A stretch of 64,000 bases of DNA from Ectocarpus siliculosus (GCA_000310025.1 FN649731.1:2275114-2339113), one strand, 5' to 3'. Positions 35,807-48,555 are shown, counted from the stretch's first letter. Made by a program: numbers and translations. The notes: a model not told the origin generated them from the sequence alone.

Positions 35807-36148
35807 TCAGCGTATACTACTCCGGCCGCTCTCGATCAGGGGAAACTTCAGAGCCGACTCTTTTCTTGATAGCTGTCCAGGAGCATTACCAGGCGTCGGT
35901 AGAGTCGAATGTGATCGCGACGACGGCGATCTCGACCCTCCGCCGTCCTTGGCATGTTTTCTAGCAGGGAGTGTCGGTGCTGATGACGATGTCGATTGCA
36001 ACGACTTCGAACCCGGACCCCCCTTGACGGCCCGCTTGCTGGCCTGCTCACGAGGATGTTTATGTCTTCGGGAATCCTTGCTTCCTCGCGGCATTCTCGC
36101 CTGTCGTTCGCTGGCCTCGAGCCTGTTCCGATACAGTGGTCCTATCAC
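35807..36148 (-). CDS. Possible terminal exon of a disordered basic protein
   Basis: After a good acceptor (TTTCAATCGCAG, ending at 36149) the minus strand is open for 113 codons to a TGA. The product is rich in Arg, Lys, Ser and Pro (for example RMPRGSKDSRRHKHPREQAS) and looks intrinsically disordered. Another open stretch on the same strand ends at a donor at 36485 (NEVGGVQNDSEPCPSY within), but its phase does not match directly. It could belong to the same gene with a missing link, or either could be chance. Confidence 0.35.
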   Translation of the reverse strand: MIGPLYRNRLEASERQARMPRGSKDSRRHKHPREQASKRAVKGGPGSKSLQSTSSSAPTLPARKHAKDGGGSRSPSSRSHSTLPTPGNAPGQLSRKESALKFPLIESGRSSIR

Positions 36149-36822
36149 CTGCGATTGAAATGGATTATGGGTATACCCGTTAACACTTTATCCAACCCTC
36201 CCCCGTGGCAACGAGAACGTCGACCAGGCGGCAGATGATAATAGATGCATCGCGCCGGGACGAAACAAAACTGCACAAACATCAGAGCACTACATTACGG
36301 GAGAAACGCTCACGGCCCAACACCGGCATTTGTTACTACAGAGTCGGGCAGGGGATGTTCTCCACCAGGTCCGTTTTGGCGGGCATTTGTGCAGGGTCAG
36401 CCCCACCCCTTCATCCCGAAATACCAGCGCAGTACATCAAATATTTAGCGTACAGATGAGACCAACAGGTAGACTATACAGTACCTCTGCATATTGGAAA
36501 GACGAGTAGTGCCGTGGCGTTGTCGATTCTGTAGTATGATGGGCAAGTACTTCGACGACACCCACGTACTGTATGTAGTAGTTGGGCGGGCATCGTCTTC
36601 TAGACTACTGTACGAAGGACACGGCTCGCTGTCGTTTTGGACACCTCCCACCTCATTCTTCATTCTGCTGGCGTCTTGCCACCCCTTGACGGCCTTGTAG
36701 TAGGATGTGTTCGAATCCCCCGCATATCGATACAGGTCCTGCTCACCACAACAACAGTGGATACGGGGAATACCGCAAGACGGAGGGATGCGCGTGTTAC
36801 TGCTGCAGTCCTCAGACCGCAC

Positions 36823-37513
36823 TACACCACACGGGTGTTCTAAGCTCCGAGGTAGGCAGTTTGCTGCTCATTGCGTTCTACTGGTGCGACCGACGCGGAC
36901 ACAATCCGTGTTCCCAGGCTAGCTGCCTAGATAGGGTCGAAACATACTTGTGAAACATGAAATTTAATGAGAGGAAGGAGCCATAAAACAAAAAAAAACA
37001 CGACAGAAATGAAAACGAGAAGTTAGGTCTCCCAAACAGTCAGGCTTGGCATGTGACACGCCGCAAAAAGATCGACCAATTTGCGTAGTCAAAATCTATC
37101 CTACGCGGAGGTAGTATTTGTCGTGCTGAAACAAGGGGGCTGCAAGACGACTACAACTAACTGTACTGTTCTCGGATTGGTTGGTCCTCTTGGACTATAA
37201 TGCGAGTTTACTCTGCGTAGCCCGGACATGTGCTGTGCCTTGCATCGCGAGTCGAGTTGGCTGGCCTCGAACAGGTGACCGACCGCCACAACGAAAGGAG
37301 GTGCACACGGAGGATCTTTTCGTCATCGTTTGTTTTGTGTTTATCCATTGGACCGACCGGTGTTTATCTGGAAAAAAAAAGGCGATAAATAATGTGTAGG
37401 AATAGCACCAACAAAGCTCCTAATGGCGAAAATCAAGTTCCAGAAGCTTCAATTCAAGATGGGAGTGGGTTGCATTTTTTCTCTCGCAAGATCTTGGATG
37501 GGAAATGCTTGGT
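36823..37513. other. Intergenic, no gene seen
   Basis: Downstream flank of the EF-hand/CNB gene. AT-richer than the exons, with no supported coding frame. Confidence 0.5.
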
Positions 37514-40500
37514 CTAGTGAATGAAGCGAGGGTCCCGCAAGTCGCTTGAGAAAGTTCGGTTTCTCAAGGGAATCATCCTTGCTTTACGAAAAAATATTTT
37601 TCCTCGAGCGAACTGGGAGTTTTCAGAATATGCTACTGGATGATTACAATGTAGGTACGAGATTTTGCAAGGAGAGGTATCTACAGCACTCTGAATGAAG
37701 CGTACCTGCGTTTGGTTGTAGAGCTGATCCAATTCTCCCGATGTCAAGTACAAAAAAGCGTTGTGTCTCGAAACCACGCAAACCTGCACATCCTGCGAGA
37801 GAGCCACCACCTGTCAGGCAAGGCAGAGAGAGTACCACATATACATGCACGCACCAACGGGTTTACGGTTTCCAAGTGGGACAGATTACTTCTCTACGAC
37901 TCGCTACTTCGTGCTTCATAAGCAACAATAAAAGCCACCCACCCACCGCCAGGATTCCGTTGCTTTTACACCGATAAAGTCACTCCATTCTCTCAGCGCT
38001 TTACTACATTCATTCGTGTCGCAGCTCTTGTTCCAACCATTTCATTCAATCTAAAGTTCAGAAGGGGAGTATAACGATCGATCGTCGTGCGGTAAGCTAC
38101 TCAAAACTCTTTGAGCCCTCGGGACACTACAATATTATACCTGGTATTGCCTGGTTTCGAATCCTAGCACGCAATCCTCTCCCGTCACCTCTCCCACTGT
38201 CGAGGTCTTCAGGTTTATCGTCACCTGTGCACGAAGGAGCGGGAGGGAATGCTGGAGCCAGAGACTTATATCGCCGGTGTCAACACACGCATCAGGCGGC
38301 GGTGAGTCGGTGTCTCAAACTGTTGCACTCCATCAACACCGCTCACTAGCTGTGTTCTTCTTGCACCAGGTTGTTGTTCCAAGTTGAACACACTGCGCAT
38401 CTTACCCCAATTTTGAGAAGTGATGAGCTTTAACATGTATCTTCCACTACACCAACGTGATGCCCAGTGAGGGAGTAATGGCTAGCTCGGACACAGGTGA
38501 AAACATCTTGTGGACCTTCAAATCCGAGGCATTCGCATGTGCAACAACGATCAAAACGCGCTGTCCGAACCCAAGGGATCTCTGACGGAGTCAACCCGTT
38601 CACCCAACAATGACACGAAATGAGATCGATCGATGGCTTTCTTTGCACCGAGACAGAGTGGTGAGGGATGCATAATATCATCCGGGGAAATAAAAGCAAG
38701 TCCGGTTTCTTGCCGTCTGTGCCTTTCCGTGTTGGGTTGGTGTTGAGTCCAAACTAAGCTTCGCAACCTCAGCCTCAACTTCAGTGAGTGGTGCGTTTAG
38801 CACCGTCAGATGTCAAAAAGGCCTGGGGGGCGGGGGAGCACTCCTGCCAGCTTCTGGAAGCCGCTCTTAGGGTATTCACCACCGCCTGTGCATGACTAGC
38901 TATTCAGGGTATACGTCCCGGTTTGTTTATGTGTGTCTCACAACGATCACACCCGGCGTCTGCGACCATGCACTGAGCGTTCGCCCCACTCCGTTTGGCA
39001 TCGAACACACGCTACAAGTGTCTTCGCACAGGAACGCGTCAGCTTGAACAGACTATGTCTTCGCCAAAAAGCAATCTCTTTGCAAATTCGCGGTAGCTCA
39101 TTGGTTTGGGCCTACCTTCAACAACGGGCAATGCCGCAAGAAGTACATGCTGCAAGGATAGGACTTGTGATTTGGTCGAGTTCTTGCCTGCTTCATGGAA
39201 TTTCGTTGGTGAGTCTTCTTGTTGGAGACCGGCCAACGGTTCACGAAGCGGTACCGTAACACCCTTTGGGCCAACACCTGGCTCGTTCGAGTTGAAGTGG
39301 GAGAGTAGACGCGCCAAAACGCACCGAGGGAAGGTGGCAGCTTGAGGGAGCGATTCAGAGCAAGAAGAAGAACGAAAGATCTACACACACGAGGCGTTGT
39401 ATTCTCCGCGACACGACAACATCGTGTCATATCGTCATCATCATCATCATCACCATCATCATCATCCCGTACAACACGAAGCATGATTCGTCAACATCTT
39501 CTCGCCTTTCCACTGAACACGATGTAGAGGTTGTGTGCAGGCTCGCCCTGCCGGTAGATGTATTCGCCCTTCGCGTGGCTGTGGTGCGCCATACAGTACG
39601 CAAACGCCCTGATCTTGGAGTGAGACCAGTTCTTAGCCAGCTCGAACGTGTCTTGGAGAAGGTTGATCTGTTTCGTTCATGTCACGCACATAACACCACG
39701 GGCCATGTGTGCATTGGAACTAAACACAAGGACGGAAAGCAATGATGGCATGATTTTCCTCACCAGATCGCGGCAGCTGCGGCATCGGTGACTTCAACAA
39801 CGGGCGGGCTTTCATTTCACTACACAGCCTTTTCGGCAAACGCGCAAACACCCCACACTGCGGAGGGGGTTCCAGAAACACGAATTCTCCCACCCGAAGG
39901 GTCACCATACAATTTGACGTTGGTTTCACCACACCGATCACCCAGTAGCGGAAATTTGGAGGATACAAAATCGATCCCTCTAGCATTTGGATGCTCCTGT
40001 CAGTGTCCAACCCAGTTTCGAACTATGTCTGGCGTAGCGTTCTGTAAGCACGTGGCCAAACACATATCCCGAGAGTAAATACGCCACAAATTAGTTGCAC
40101 CGTAGAAATGTCCCGTGGCTACGGCAGCGAGATGAACACTTCCAGGGCAAGGGTGGTGGGGCTAGAGGGTTGGGGTTGGGTTGAGGTGTAAGTCACGAAG
40201 GGTTCTCAATAGGTGTTGAAGCTGATGCTGGGGTTCCGAGGTCTCAGGTGTTTGTTCAATCGCCCATTCGCCATCACCGAAGTAGCTCAGCATTCACGCA
40301 CGCTAAACTTGGCAAGCATCTTGTCCACTAGGACATTCATCCCGCACCGTGCAGCATAGGTATCTTGATCTGCGTTGCTGCCCAGAGAAATACCCAAACA
40401 GGCGCCACAGAAGCCCCCTCCCCCCTCCCCTCGTTGCAGAAATGCCTTCGTACCTTCATTTGCATCTTGTCCATCAGGTACTTTGAAAGAATATGTCGAT

Positions 40501-43500
40501 AGTCGCTGGTACGCATCGTCACTAGCAAAGCTCCCGATGGATCGGCCTATGGAAGTTGACGCACAAACGGCCGTTCAGTTGACCAGCGGCGAGGCTTAAC
40601 ACGCTTTGCTACTTTCTTTCGGGTCGAAAAAGAGTAGGCTGCCGCAGCGTCGGCAATTTGTCGCCGAGGCAACTACTGGCATCTACCCGACAAGGAGCCT
40701 TTGGACGGCAAGGAACGACCTGTGTTCTAACTATGACACACGAAAAAATAAGACTGTTTTGAATCGCTCTGTAGTGTCAGCCACACCTTACACACTAACA
40801 ATGTTCTGTCAACTGTGGTACTCTGTGCGCGTATTCGTTCTCCGGTACTTTGTAGTCTGAAATTGTCGTTGAGGCCGCGCTTACGAGGTCCAGCGGGTTC
40901 CTTCTGTTAGAAGCAACCCTACGAAGACACAGATTCCGGGTACTGTGCGCCGCACATGTCGAGCACGTCGCATAGTTGGGCATCGTCGTGTAGTAACCCA
41001 CACTACTGATCAGTATTTGCACGGACAAATCAGCACGGTGCACACCACCTCACGGCCGCTCTTCCAGCCATCTGTGCCGTACGAAGTATACAGCGGGTCT
41101 GAAATAAACGAACCCTTTTCACGTCGTACAATATGGTACACGGTATACGAAGAATATTGGTACTCCAAGTCATCATCAGCCCACCTTGACAGTCGCGGTT
41201 CGTTTCTCAAGATTCTGCAGACCCAGTTCTCCAAACGTCTCCCCCGGCCCTAGAACAGCCACAGGGCATTGTTTCACAAGAACCACGACGTGCCCGTCCA
41301 GTATCATGTAGAATGCCTGTAATCACGTCGTGCAGTGGGGTGGGGGCGGCATGGACGGAAGATCGGCTCGAGACAGTACGCAACTGCTGTAGGACGCGGC
41401 CCTCTTCAACGCGACAAAGTAAGACGTCTAGTTTTCAGGTGTTTTGTGACCGAAACAGTGATCTACTGAAGACGATACCCTTTGGGTATAATTGGTGTGA
41501 TTTGGGCATGTACTCGAGACACGGGCTGATGGTATGGGCCGTTTGCCAGAAGGAGGAAACAAGTTCCTGTCTCTTCAAGGGCCCGCCCGCTGTCACCGCG
41601 GTGTCGGAGCCGGGGACCCTGTTCGGAAAAAGTCGACGCGACGTTCTCGTAGCAAGGGAAAGACAAGACAACTGAAACAGTGTAACTCGCGAGGAAGACG
41701 AGCCAAAACCGAGCCACGGTCAGCTGTTTGATTACTCTCGTCCTCTAGATAACACAATGCATAATGTACACCATGGCGTTCGGAGTAGTGCATGCAACAA
41801 GAAATACGTTTAGAGAAGGTACAGGTTGCTCAGGAGAATCCCGTGACACCGGTGCAGTTCCGTCTGCTGATACTGCGGGCGCCACACAAACACGCAAGGT
41901 TGACCGACGAAACCCTGTTTCACCTGAAAGCGCTGTTTGCAACGTATCGTATCCGTTCCCAGCCACCAAGTCCCTTATCAGCCAGACTTGGCTCTTCAAC
42001 AAAATCTGGCAAACCACTACATAGTAGCCAAACGTGCGCTGCTGAGTGCTGGTACGTCTTTTCATGCACCTCGGATTCGTCCCCTTCCGAGAAAAGCTTC
42101 TCCCCGGGCCGAAGCTCTTGACACTCCACCACGTTGGTCACTTCCATTAGCCGTTTCGCCCCCAAAGACCGCAACGAATCCTGAAGGGAAATTTCGAAAG
42201 AAAATACGACCAGTGTCAGTGTCATGGACGGCTCTTAGATCGTGCCTGATCCAACCCAGCAGGACATCAGCTGGTAATTCGTGAGATGATGTTCTACGAC
42301 TGTGTAGGTGCGCGCTAGCCGTCGTCATTGTGGAGTATTGGCTAGACGGGGTGAAGGCGTACACGGTATTATGACCTGACTTCCAGCAGCCATGTCGTGG
42401 GCACGGTAGCATCCTGCGCCTTGCAGTCTTTGGGGTAGGAATACAAGCTAGCTCTCATTGGGGCTGCCCGTTGTACTCTAATTGAAATGAAATTTCTTGA
42501 AGAGTTTCCCCCGCGAAACACGCACGCACATAGATCCTGGTCGTACTTTCAAAAATGTGTGATTTCGAACGTACAAGCACTGGCAGGTGTGTTCTGTGCA
42601 CAAGGGAAGATACCTGCTGCCCCAGCCAGCCGGTAATGGCCTGCACATCGCGGTGGAGTCGTTCTTCCGGTTGTTTCTGGAGAGCTTTTTTTATTTCTGG
42701 CACCCCATAGGCCCCATCTTCCTCCGAAAACCTGATTCAGCGAACGTGAACGAGCATCACCTCATGAGTGAGCCAGGAACTGAAGACACTACCTGCATCC
42801 CTCCAGGCGATGACAGCTAGGGGACTGTTGGCAGGAAAAAAAGCGGCCTTCCTTGTTGCTGTAGACATGTTCGACACAAGTGTTTTGGTGCCTTGTACTC
42901 GGATGCCTATGCCCAGGTTGCGTTCGTTCAACGTGATGTGCTCCTATGATGGATGTCCCTTGTCTCAAACCGAAACCCTTCGGAATAAGCGAAGCACCTG
43001 GGTTCGTATTCGAAAGTCGTCTGTTTCTTGTAGGGACCGCGTGATTTTTGGCGATGGCTTGACCGATCCGCAACTACGCTGCCTTGACAGAACGCGTGCT
43101 CCAAGAGGCCTCTAAACATACCCAACGTTGATCGATCGCCACGGTCCTCGTGAAAAGGCGAAAGACGAGTCGACGGCACCCCGTTTGGTGTGTTCGTTCG
43201 ACCTGTCACCGTGGGTGGATTTGTTGTTCTTTGCTTGCCTGGAAAACACCTGCTGAAAATCGTCCCTGCCGATCAGCCAATTTGGAAACACCGGGTCTTG
43301 TTGGGCGTCGAGGTTGCCGCGCCAGGTGCTCAGCTCGCCCGCTCGCTTTCGGCGCTTGTACAGCCGAATTGTGCTGTCTAACTCCTTCACGTCGATCTCG
43401 CCATCTCCGTCGTTGTCTGGGGACACACGCAAAGCAGAAAGCACAACGTAGATGCCGCTGTGAAGGTTCGCGCTTTTCACGTGCCACGTTACGAGGTGCA

Positions 43501-45116
43501 TATAACGCAAAGTGCTTCGAGGGAATTCCCCTTATGATATGGCTGCCAGCTTCCTGTCCAGCTTCCCGTCCAGCTCCCTGTCCCGAGGGGGGAGACTGGA
43601 CAATCCGTGCCAGAGGGAATACACCCTACCAACGTTGAGGCTCATCAAAACACAAACATCCTGCAACTACTATTACTGTTTCGTCGATGCTTTCAAGAGT
43701 GCGTCACGGAACAACGTTTGATCAATACGGGGAGAATACTGCACTGTACGGATAAAACTATCAAAGGCAGCTCATATTGAAAACGTAGGTGAACTGGTCG
43801 ACCATATTCCACCGCTTATGCTACCCCCCCCAAACAGGTGGTCAACTGGACCCCATCGTTGTTCTCACCCATGAAGGTCACAAGAGCGTGGGCTTGTACC
43901 GTCGTGATATTGATGTCCAGCTCCACGAGCGCCCGTTCCAGCTCTTGGTGCGAGAGCTTCCCATCACCACTAGAGTCAAGATCTGTGAATGAATGTCAGT
44001 GTGCGTTTGATCGGTGGCACCATTCACAAGCAATAGCCGTGCCATCCTATCACACAGACGCTGCTTCTCATTACCATAGGCTAAATGCTTAGCAGACGAA
44101 CAAGTGGATGGGGTTAGGTTGTTTTCATTTGTTTCTTCAAATCAAAAACTGTTCCCGGTCTCTGATCGGTACCTTCGAACACCCGTACCGATCCAACTGA
44201 CCCGGACCGCTTCCTTCCGCGGTCACAGGCCAACAATAAAATTCTGTGGCAACAAACAAGTTATTACACAGAAGAACGGGAACATGAAAATTCGCCCTCT
44301 TGTCTGATGCATTCAATGTAGGCGAAGACCTTCCTTCTAAGCTGCGAACCAAGGCCTGTTCAAGCGTATGCGCAGGACGGTAAGGACGTAGACCACCAAT
44401 AGTTCCAATGAACTCTTTGGCGTGGTTCCTCATCAGTGCCGACCTTGCAAGCAGCAAAGCTAGACTGGTGCCATCCACAATACACAACTTTAAGCTTGTT
44501 GCACTCCACGCCAAGCGTGACAATGTCAAGGGCAGAAGGTGCATGACTATGGTTTAAAAAGACGAGGCTGCACCTTTGAAGATGTGGTTGATGCCCTTGC
44601 CCGTACGGCTCATGTACGCAGCAAGCTGCGATACCGCCGCGATTGTTTGTCGGTGGTCGCTGCCCAACATTTGATCAAAATGCTGCCTGCAGTAACATAA
44701 AACCATGGTGAGGTAGAAGAGAATAATAAGTAAGGCGCCAGGAAGTTGTCGAGGAAGTTGTTGTGTTGTTGTCTTCACATTTAGTCTACTAACCGTTCCG
44801 ATCTCTCCACCCACATTACAGGACAGTTAGTACTTTCATCTGTCCGCTGATCTTATGTAACAACAATTGAACGTGTTTCAAAAGCTACATATACAATACA
44901 TAAGTTTGTCGGCTTTGGGAGAAACAAGAATGCGACGACGAGGTTTTGGCGGTTAGGTGAAGTTCACCACCACCGCCGAGGCCTATCTTACTGGTGGTCT
45001 GGTATGAGCGCCTACCCCGCCGCGATGTCCGATTCATCGTCATGCTTCGACTCCAGCGACAAGCTCCTTCTATTCGAACTCCGTGAGAGCGAGCTCCGAC
45101 AGCTGGCGTTGTCCAT
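37514..45116 (-). CDS. EF-hand and tandem cyclic-nucleotide-binding domain protein
   Basis: Predicted calcium and cyclic-nucleotide sensor with no kinase or channel part in the resolved exons. Exons in order: 45116-45016, 44686-44574, 43982-43869, 43416-43250, 42676-42614, 42180-42070, 41316-41185, 40546-40454, 39667-39514, 39277-39054, 37792-37706 and 37612-37514 (TAG); about 485 residues. The N-terminus is Ser- and Arg-rich (SNRRSLSLESK). EF loop 1 is residues 74-85 (D-S-S-G-D-G, Glu at position 12) and loop 2 is 110-121 (D-N-D-G-D-G, Glu 121). CNB domain 1 is about 186-298 with an intact phosphate-binding cassette (FGEL, Glu 253; RTATV, Arg 262). CNB domain 2 starts at about 299 (YRQGEPAHNLYIV, later LFGEDI). 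About 15-20 codons between LFGEDI and DVQVCVV are missing, so one small exon in 37793-39053 is unresolved. The join 39514 to 39277 is the least certain. Confidence 0.8.
39434..39466. repeat. ATC/CAT trinucleotide microsatellite
   Basis: About ten repeats of CAT with one ACC interruption, in an intron of the EF-hand/CNB gene. Confidence 0.85.
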
Positions 45117-45148
45117 CTGCCCTTCCACCTATGCGCCACATGCATGCG

Positions 45149-45179
<31 letters not shown>

Positions 45180-45482
45180 ATAATATATCCGTATTTGGGA
45201 CTGATGAGGGAAACGCTTACGGCGGGCAGCCCACCACAAAAGCAGCGGTGATGACAGCGATCCGCTATGAGCGAGCTTTTTAAACGGAGGTATGTTTCGA
45301 TGATTGGTCGAGACGTGTCCGTCAAGGCACGCGCACGACAGGTGGTACGTGCGAGAGAGAGAGAAGAAGGTTGTCAAGCGTAACCAATCAATCCCAGTCC
45401 TCCTCGCATGTAGCGGCCTAATCTGGCACGTCGCTGCCCAATGAGAACGCGTCAAGATTCATGTTGTCTGGCTGTGTACCAG

Positions 45483-45536
45483 TAGAAATCTCGAATGGGT
45501 GTAGTCTTTCTGTCTGTGTTTTTATTATTCCTTAAT
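45483..45536. mobile_element. Small repeat insertion flanked by an 8-bp duplication
   Basis: A 54-bp copy of the repeat family containing CTCGAATGGGT, TAGTCTTTCTG and TTATTATTCCTTAA. It is bounded on both sides by TGTACCAG (45475-45482 and 45537-45544), which looks like a target-site duplication. Confidence 0.6.
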
Positions 45537-46071
45537 TGTACCAGCAGCCTTCACGGATTCACCCACCCCCGAAAACCAGCTGGCGGTCTTTCTCCGATCT
45601 ATCTATCTATGCATTGTATGGGTAGGGTTAGAGTTTAGGATTATACAAGTTGTTTCAGTATTGTGCTGTGAGCATAATTATCCATGTAGCTGCTGGTAGT
45701 GCTTTCGGCGCCGTGTGGCCAACAAACAACACACGGCACGTGCGTATCTCGAACAAATATTTAGTCAACCGTTTCTCACTGAGGTTCACAGTGTAGTTCC
45801 CATTCGGCTCGACCCCTGGTTCTCACGCAGTGATTTCCATCATCATTCCTGATTCCTGATTCCATGTCTCTATCCATCTAGTTTTCCCTCGTCTGCAGCA
45901 CCTGCCTCCCTCCCACAGACAATCCTATTGCGTTGTAATTATTCACGGCGAAGACTCAGCGACCCCTCGAGGGGGATGGGCTTATCCCACTACTGCGGCG
46001 GCCTCTCTTTGACTTTCCCTCTGCTATACAGCTGCGACTCCAGCCTATACGAAGGTCCTCTGTGTGCCATG

Positions 46072-46115
46072 ACTCTTTTTTTTATGATAGAGATGGATTC
46101 GTTGTGTCGCATTAA
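46072..46115 (+). repeat. Dispersed repeat, 3' fragment (relative of 48215)
   Basis: Matches the end of the family: TATGATAGAGATGGATTCGT, then TGTGTCGCATTAAG and an A run. The 5' part is absent, as expected for a truncated retroposon. Confidence 0.6.
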
Positions 46116-46546
46116 GAAAAAAAAATTCGTAATCTCGCCGCGTCTGCCTCGCCGTCAAAGCTTCAACGATCAACAATCAACCCGAGAACGAAACCACACC
46201 AGAACCAGAGCGCCCGTGATCCCGCGATCGGAAGAGAGAAGAGAACTGGATTGACCTTGTTCCCCGATGTTGAGACGCCCCCTCCTGGTCTAGCGCAGCA
46301 TCAAACGCATGAAGCATCTCGCGGTACTGGTTCTGCTCCTGCTTCCGCTCGCGAGGCCTCGGCTCCAAAGCACCGTCAACAGAGAAGCAGAGGTGATGCA
46401 TTTGCGTATGTATGCATCCGAGAATCTCGTAACGTACCACCAGCCAATTCTCCACAGCCCATGTCGTGGTAGAGCATTGGATACTGCAGCTATCTCCCTT
46501 GCCACTGTACAGCACACGTGTCGGTCGTGCAAACGAGCTGTTTGAT

Positions 46547-46628
46547 CCACCACATCCCGTTCGACTACTGCTGTTGTGGGTATATCTCGAATGGGTAGTC
46601 TTTCTGTGTGTGTAGTATTCCTTATTTG
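46547..46628 (+). repeat. Foldback-family repeat, direct copy
   Basis: Carries CATCCCGTTCGACT, GGGTATATCTCGAATGGGTA and GTCTTTCTGTGTGTG, then TATTCCTTA. The reverse complement of this unit lies at 47148-47222. Confidence 0.7.
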
Positions 46629-47147
46629 ATGCCAAGTTCGGGTTATTTCATCTACGAAGCTGCAACTTTGACACCCCACCCATCTTGGTAGCACCCACCG
46701 CCGTGACCAGCGCGTGCAGCGCGCGTTCTGCTTCTACTGCTGCAGCCTCCCTACGCTTCTAGTGTCTGATGTGGGAAATGCTGCCTGCTGGTGGGTAAAA
46801 CACAGCCGGAGTTGTGTGGTGCACGCGCACGCGATTGTGTGTCGTGTGCGAAGGGGCAGACAAGAGCTGAGAAAATGAGATGCGTTACATGTACGAGAAA
46901 GACGAACGGAGGGCCTAAGAGCATGCCATACATAGATCAAGACGGGCGTTCAAGGCCTAATGACTAATGACCTTTGTTCAATGTGGCGTTGGTGTTTGCT
47001 GGAATGCATACATGCATACACCTGTGTCGGCATGCACTTTCACTTCACCGACCGGAGTAGAGTTATTTAAAACTCGATTCATGGACCGGCGGGACTTTTT
47101 TGGGCCTTTCGCTGCTTTGTACATTTTTGGTGAAAAACTCTCGTGAT

Positions 47148-47262
47148 ATTAAGGAATAATAAAAACACACACAGAAAGACTACCCATTCGAGATATACCC
47201 ACAGTCGAACGGGATGTGATATAAACTAGTCTTTCTGTGTGTGTTTTTATTATTCCTTAAAA
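47148..47262. repeat. Inverted repeat (foldback element)
   Basis: The left arm (47148-47183) begins TTAAGGAATAATAAAAACAC and the right arm ends with its exact complement, TTTTTATTATTCCTTAA at 47262. The arms are about 34 bp and complementary through AGAAAGACTA, separated by about 45 bp. TTAA is at both tips. Confidence 0.8.
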
Positions 47263-48214
47263 CTCGAGAATAGATCTTCACAGGATAAAAACACAAGACT
47301 GTTAGCCTGCGCCAATACATGCTCGGACAGCTGGTGTTGGGCAGGTGGGCTGCCGTTGTGGTGCAGCCAAATTTGATCAACCGGAAACAAGCAGCAAGCG
47401 AAATTAGAGTGCCTTTTTTCAAGGTGATACGAATATGCACACCCTAACGTAATGAACGAACAGCGGACAAGGCGCGTTCATCTCTGCCAAGAGCGCCCCC
47501 AACCCACGCTAGGTGATACTCTGTATGTTGGCACTCGGGCACGTTGATGATAACAAACCGTTGGTCCTTCTTCTCTTTTTTTTGTGCCAAAGAGAAAACG
47601 AGAGAGGGGTTAGAAAAGACAGGCAGACAGGCATAGTCTATACGCACACACACCCTGTGCATCAACGGCAACAACCTCCAGCCTCCCCGCCATGCCGACT
47701 AGGAAGAGCCGCCCTCCCCCCCACAAAAATAACGGGGCAGCCTATAAGCTACGCGGCGAGCCTTGTGGAACTGTGTCTGTTCGTTAGCTCGTCTGTGCTT
47801 GCGTGCGATGGCGGCACCAGAGAAAGCGAGAAAGAAAAAGGAGCACGACGAGAGGGGAGGGCAGAGGGGAAAAGAGAGGGTGCAGCAGCATGCAGCAACC
47901 TCACGTACGCGTTGATACGCATGCAGCACAACAAAAAATCGTTCGGGCAGTGCCCGAAAGCTTGGTTGGGGGCTGGCGGTGGTGGCAACGTTGTTATGAT
48001 TGTGTGCTGTTTCTTTGCTGTTGTGACGGCGGTGATGTTTGCTGCAAAAACGAGGAGAGAGGAGAGGGAGACAGGGAGATAGAGAGAGCAGTCTGTTCGT
48101 CTCAGAACACAAATATATACTTGGAGCTCTGGAGCCCCAAACATATTTTTGCTCACGATTCATGCATTTTTGCCCAAAAGTCCCCTCCGATATAAAACTG
48201 CCTTCCCAACATAA

Positions 48215-48402
48215 CATATATGAGACACACAAGACAGCTACAAAACTGTCTTGTTGAGCCTGTTACCCGCAGGGGAGATGTCCCTATATGCTGTCTGGGA
48301 AATCGTAGACATACAGGTACTTTCTGACGCTATGAATTCATTGCTAATCTGTCTCAGACTTTTTTCTATGATAGAGATGGATTCGTTGTGTCATATTAAG
48401 AA
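48215..48402 (+). repeat. Dispersed repeat, copy 2 (relative at 30951)
   Basis: Shares AACTGTCTTG, CTGTTACCC, GGGGAGATG, the GGATTCGTTGTGTCATATTA motif and an A-rich end with the copy at 30951. Confidence 0.7.
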
Positions 48403-48555
48403 AAATATAAAATAAAACTCGATTCACCCACTTTTCGGGCTCTTCCACTGGTTTCATGCATTTTTTCGAGTTTTAAATAACTCTAGTCCGGTGTGCTCTT
48501 TTTTCGGACCATTTTTCGGAGATTCCGGGTATTTCGTTGGGGTCTTTCCACGACC

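Noticed and set aside
36700-36722. GTTCGAATCCCCC as a tRNA 3' half
   Set aside because: No D arm or acceptor stem upstream, and the stretch lies in a plausible minus-strand coding frame.
38090-38175. Possible tRNA ending GGTTTCGAATCC
   Set aside because: Only the B-box-like word fits. The upstream sequence gives no matching acceptor stem or anticodon arm.
45006-45185. Plus-strand 59-codon frame ending in a poly-Leu CTG run
   Set aside because: The opposite strand here is the first exon of the EF-hand/CNB gene, which joins in phase to its next exon. The plus frame is most likely a shadow.
47513-48232. Long overlapping frames on both strands
   Set aside because: They arise from purine/pyrimidine-biased sequence; no domain, splice logic or consistent composition supports a gene.
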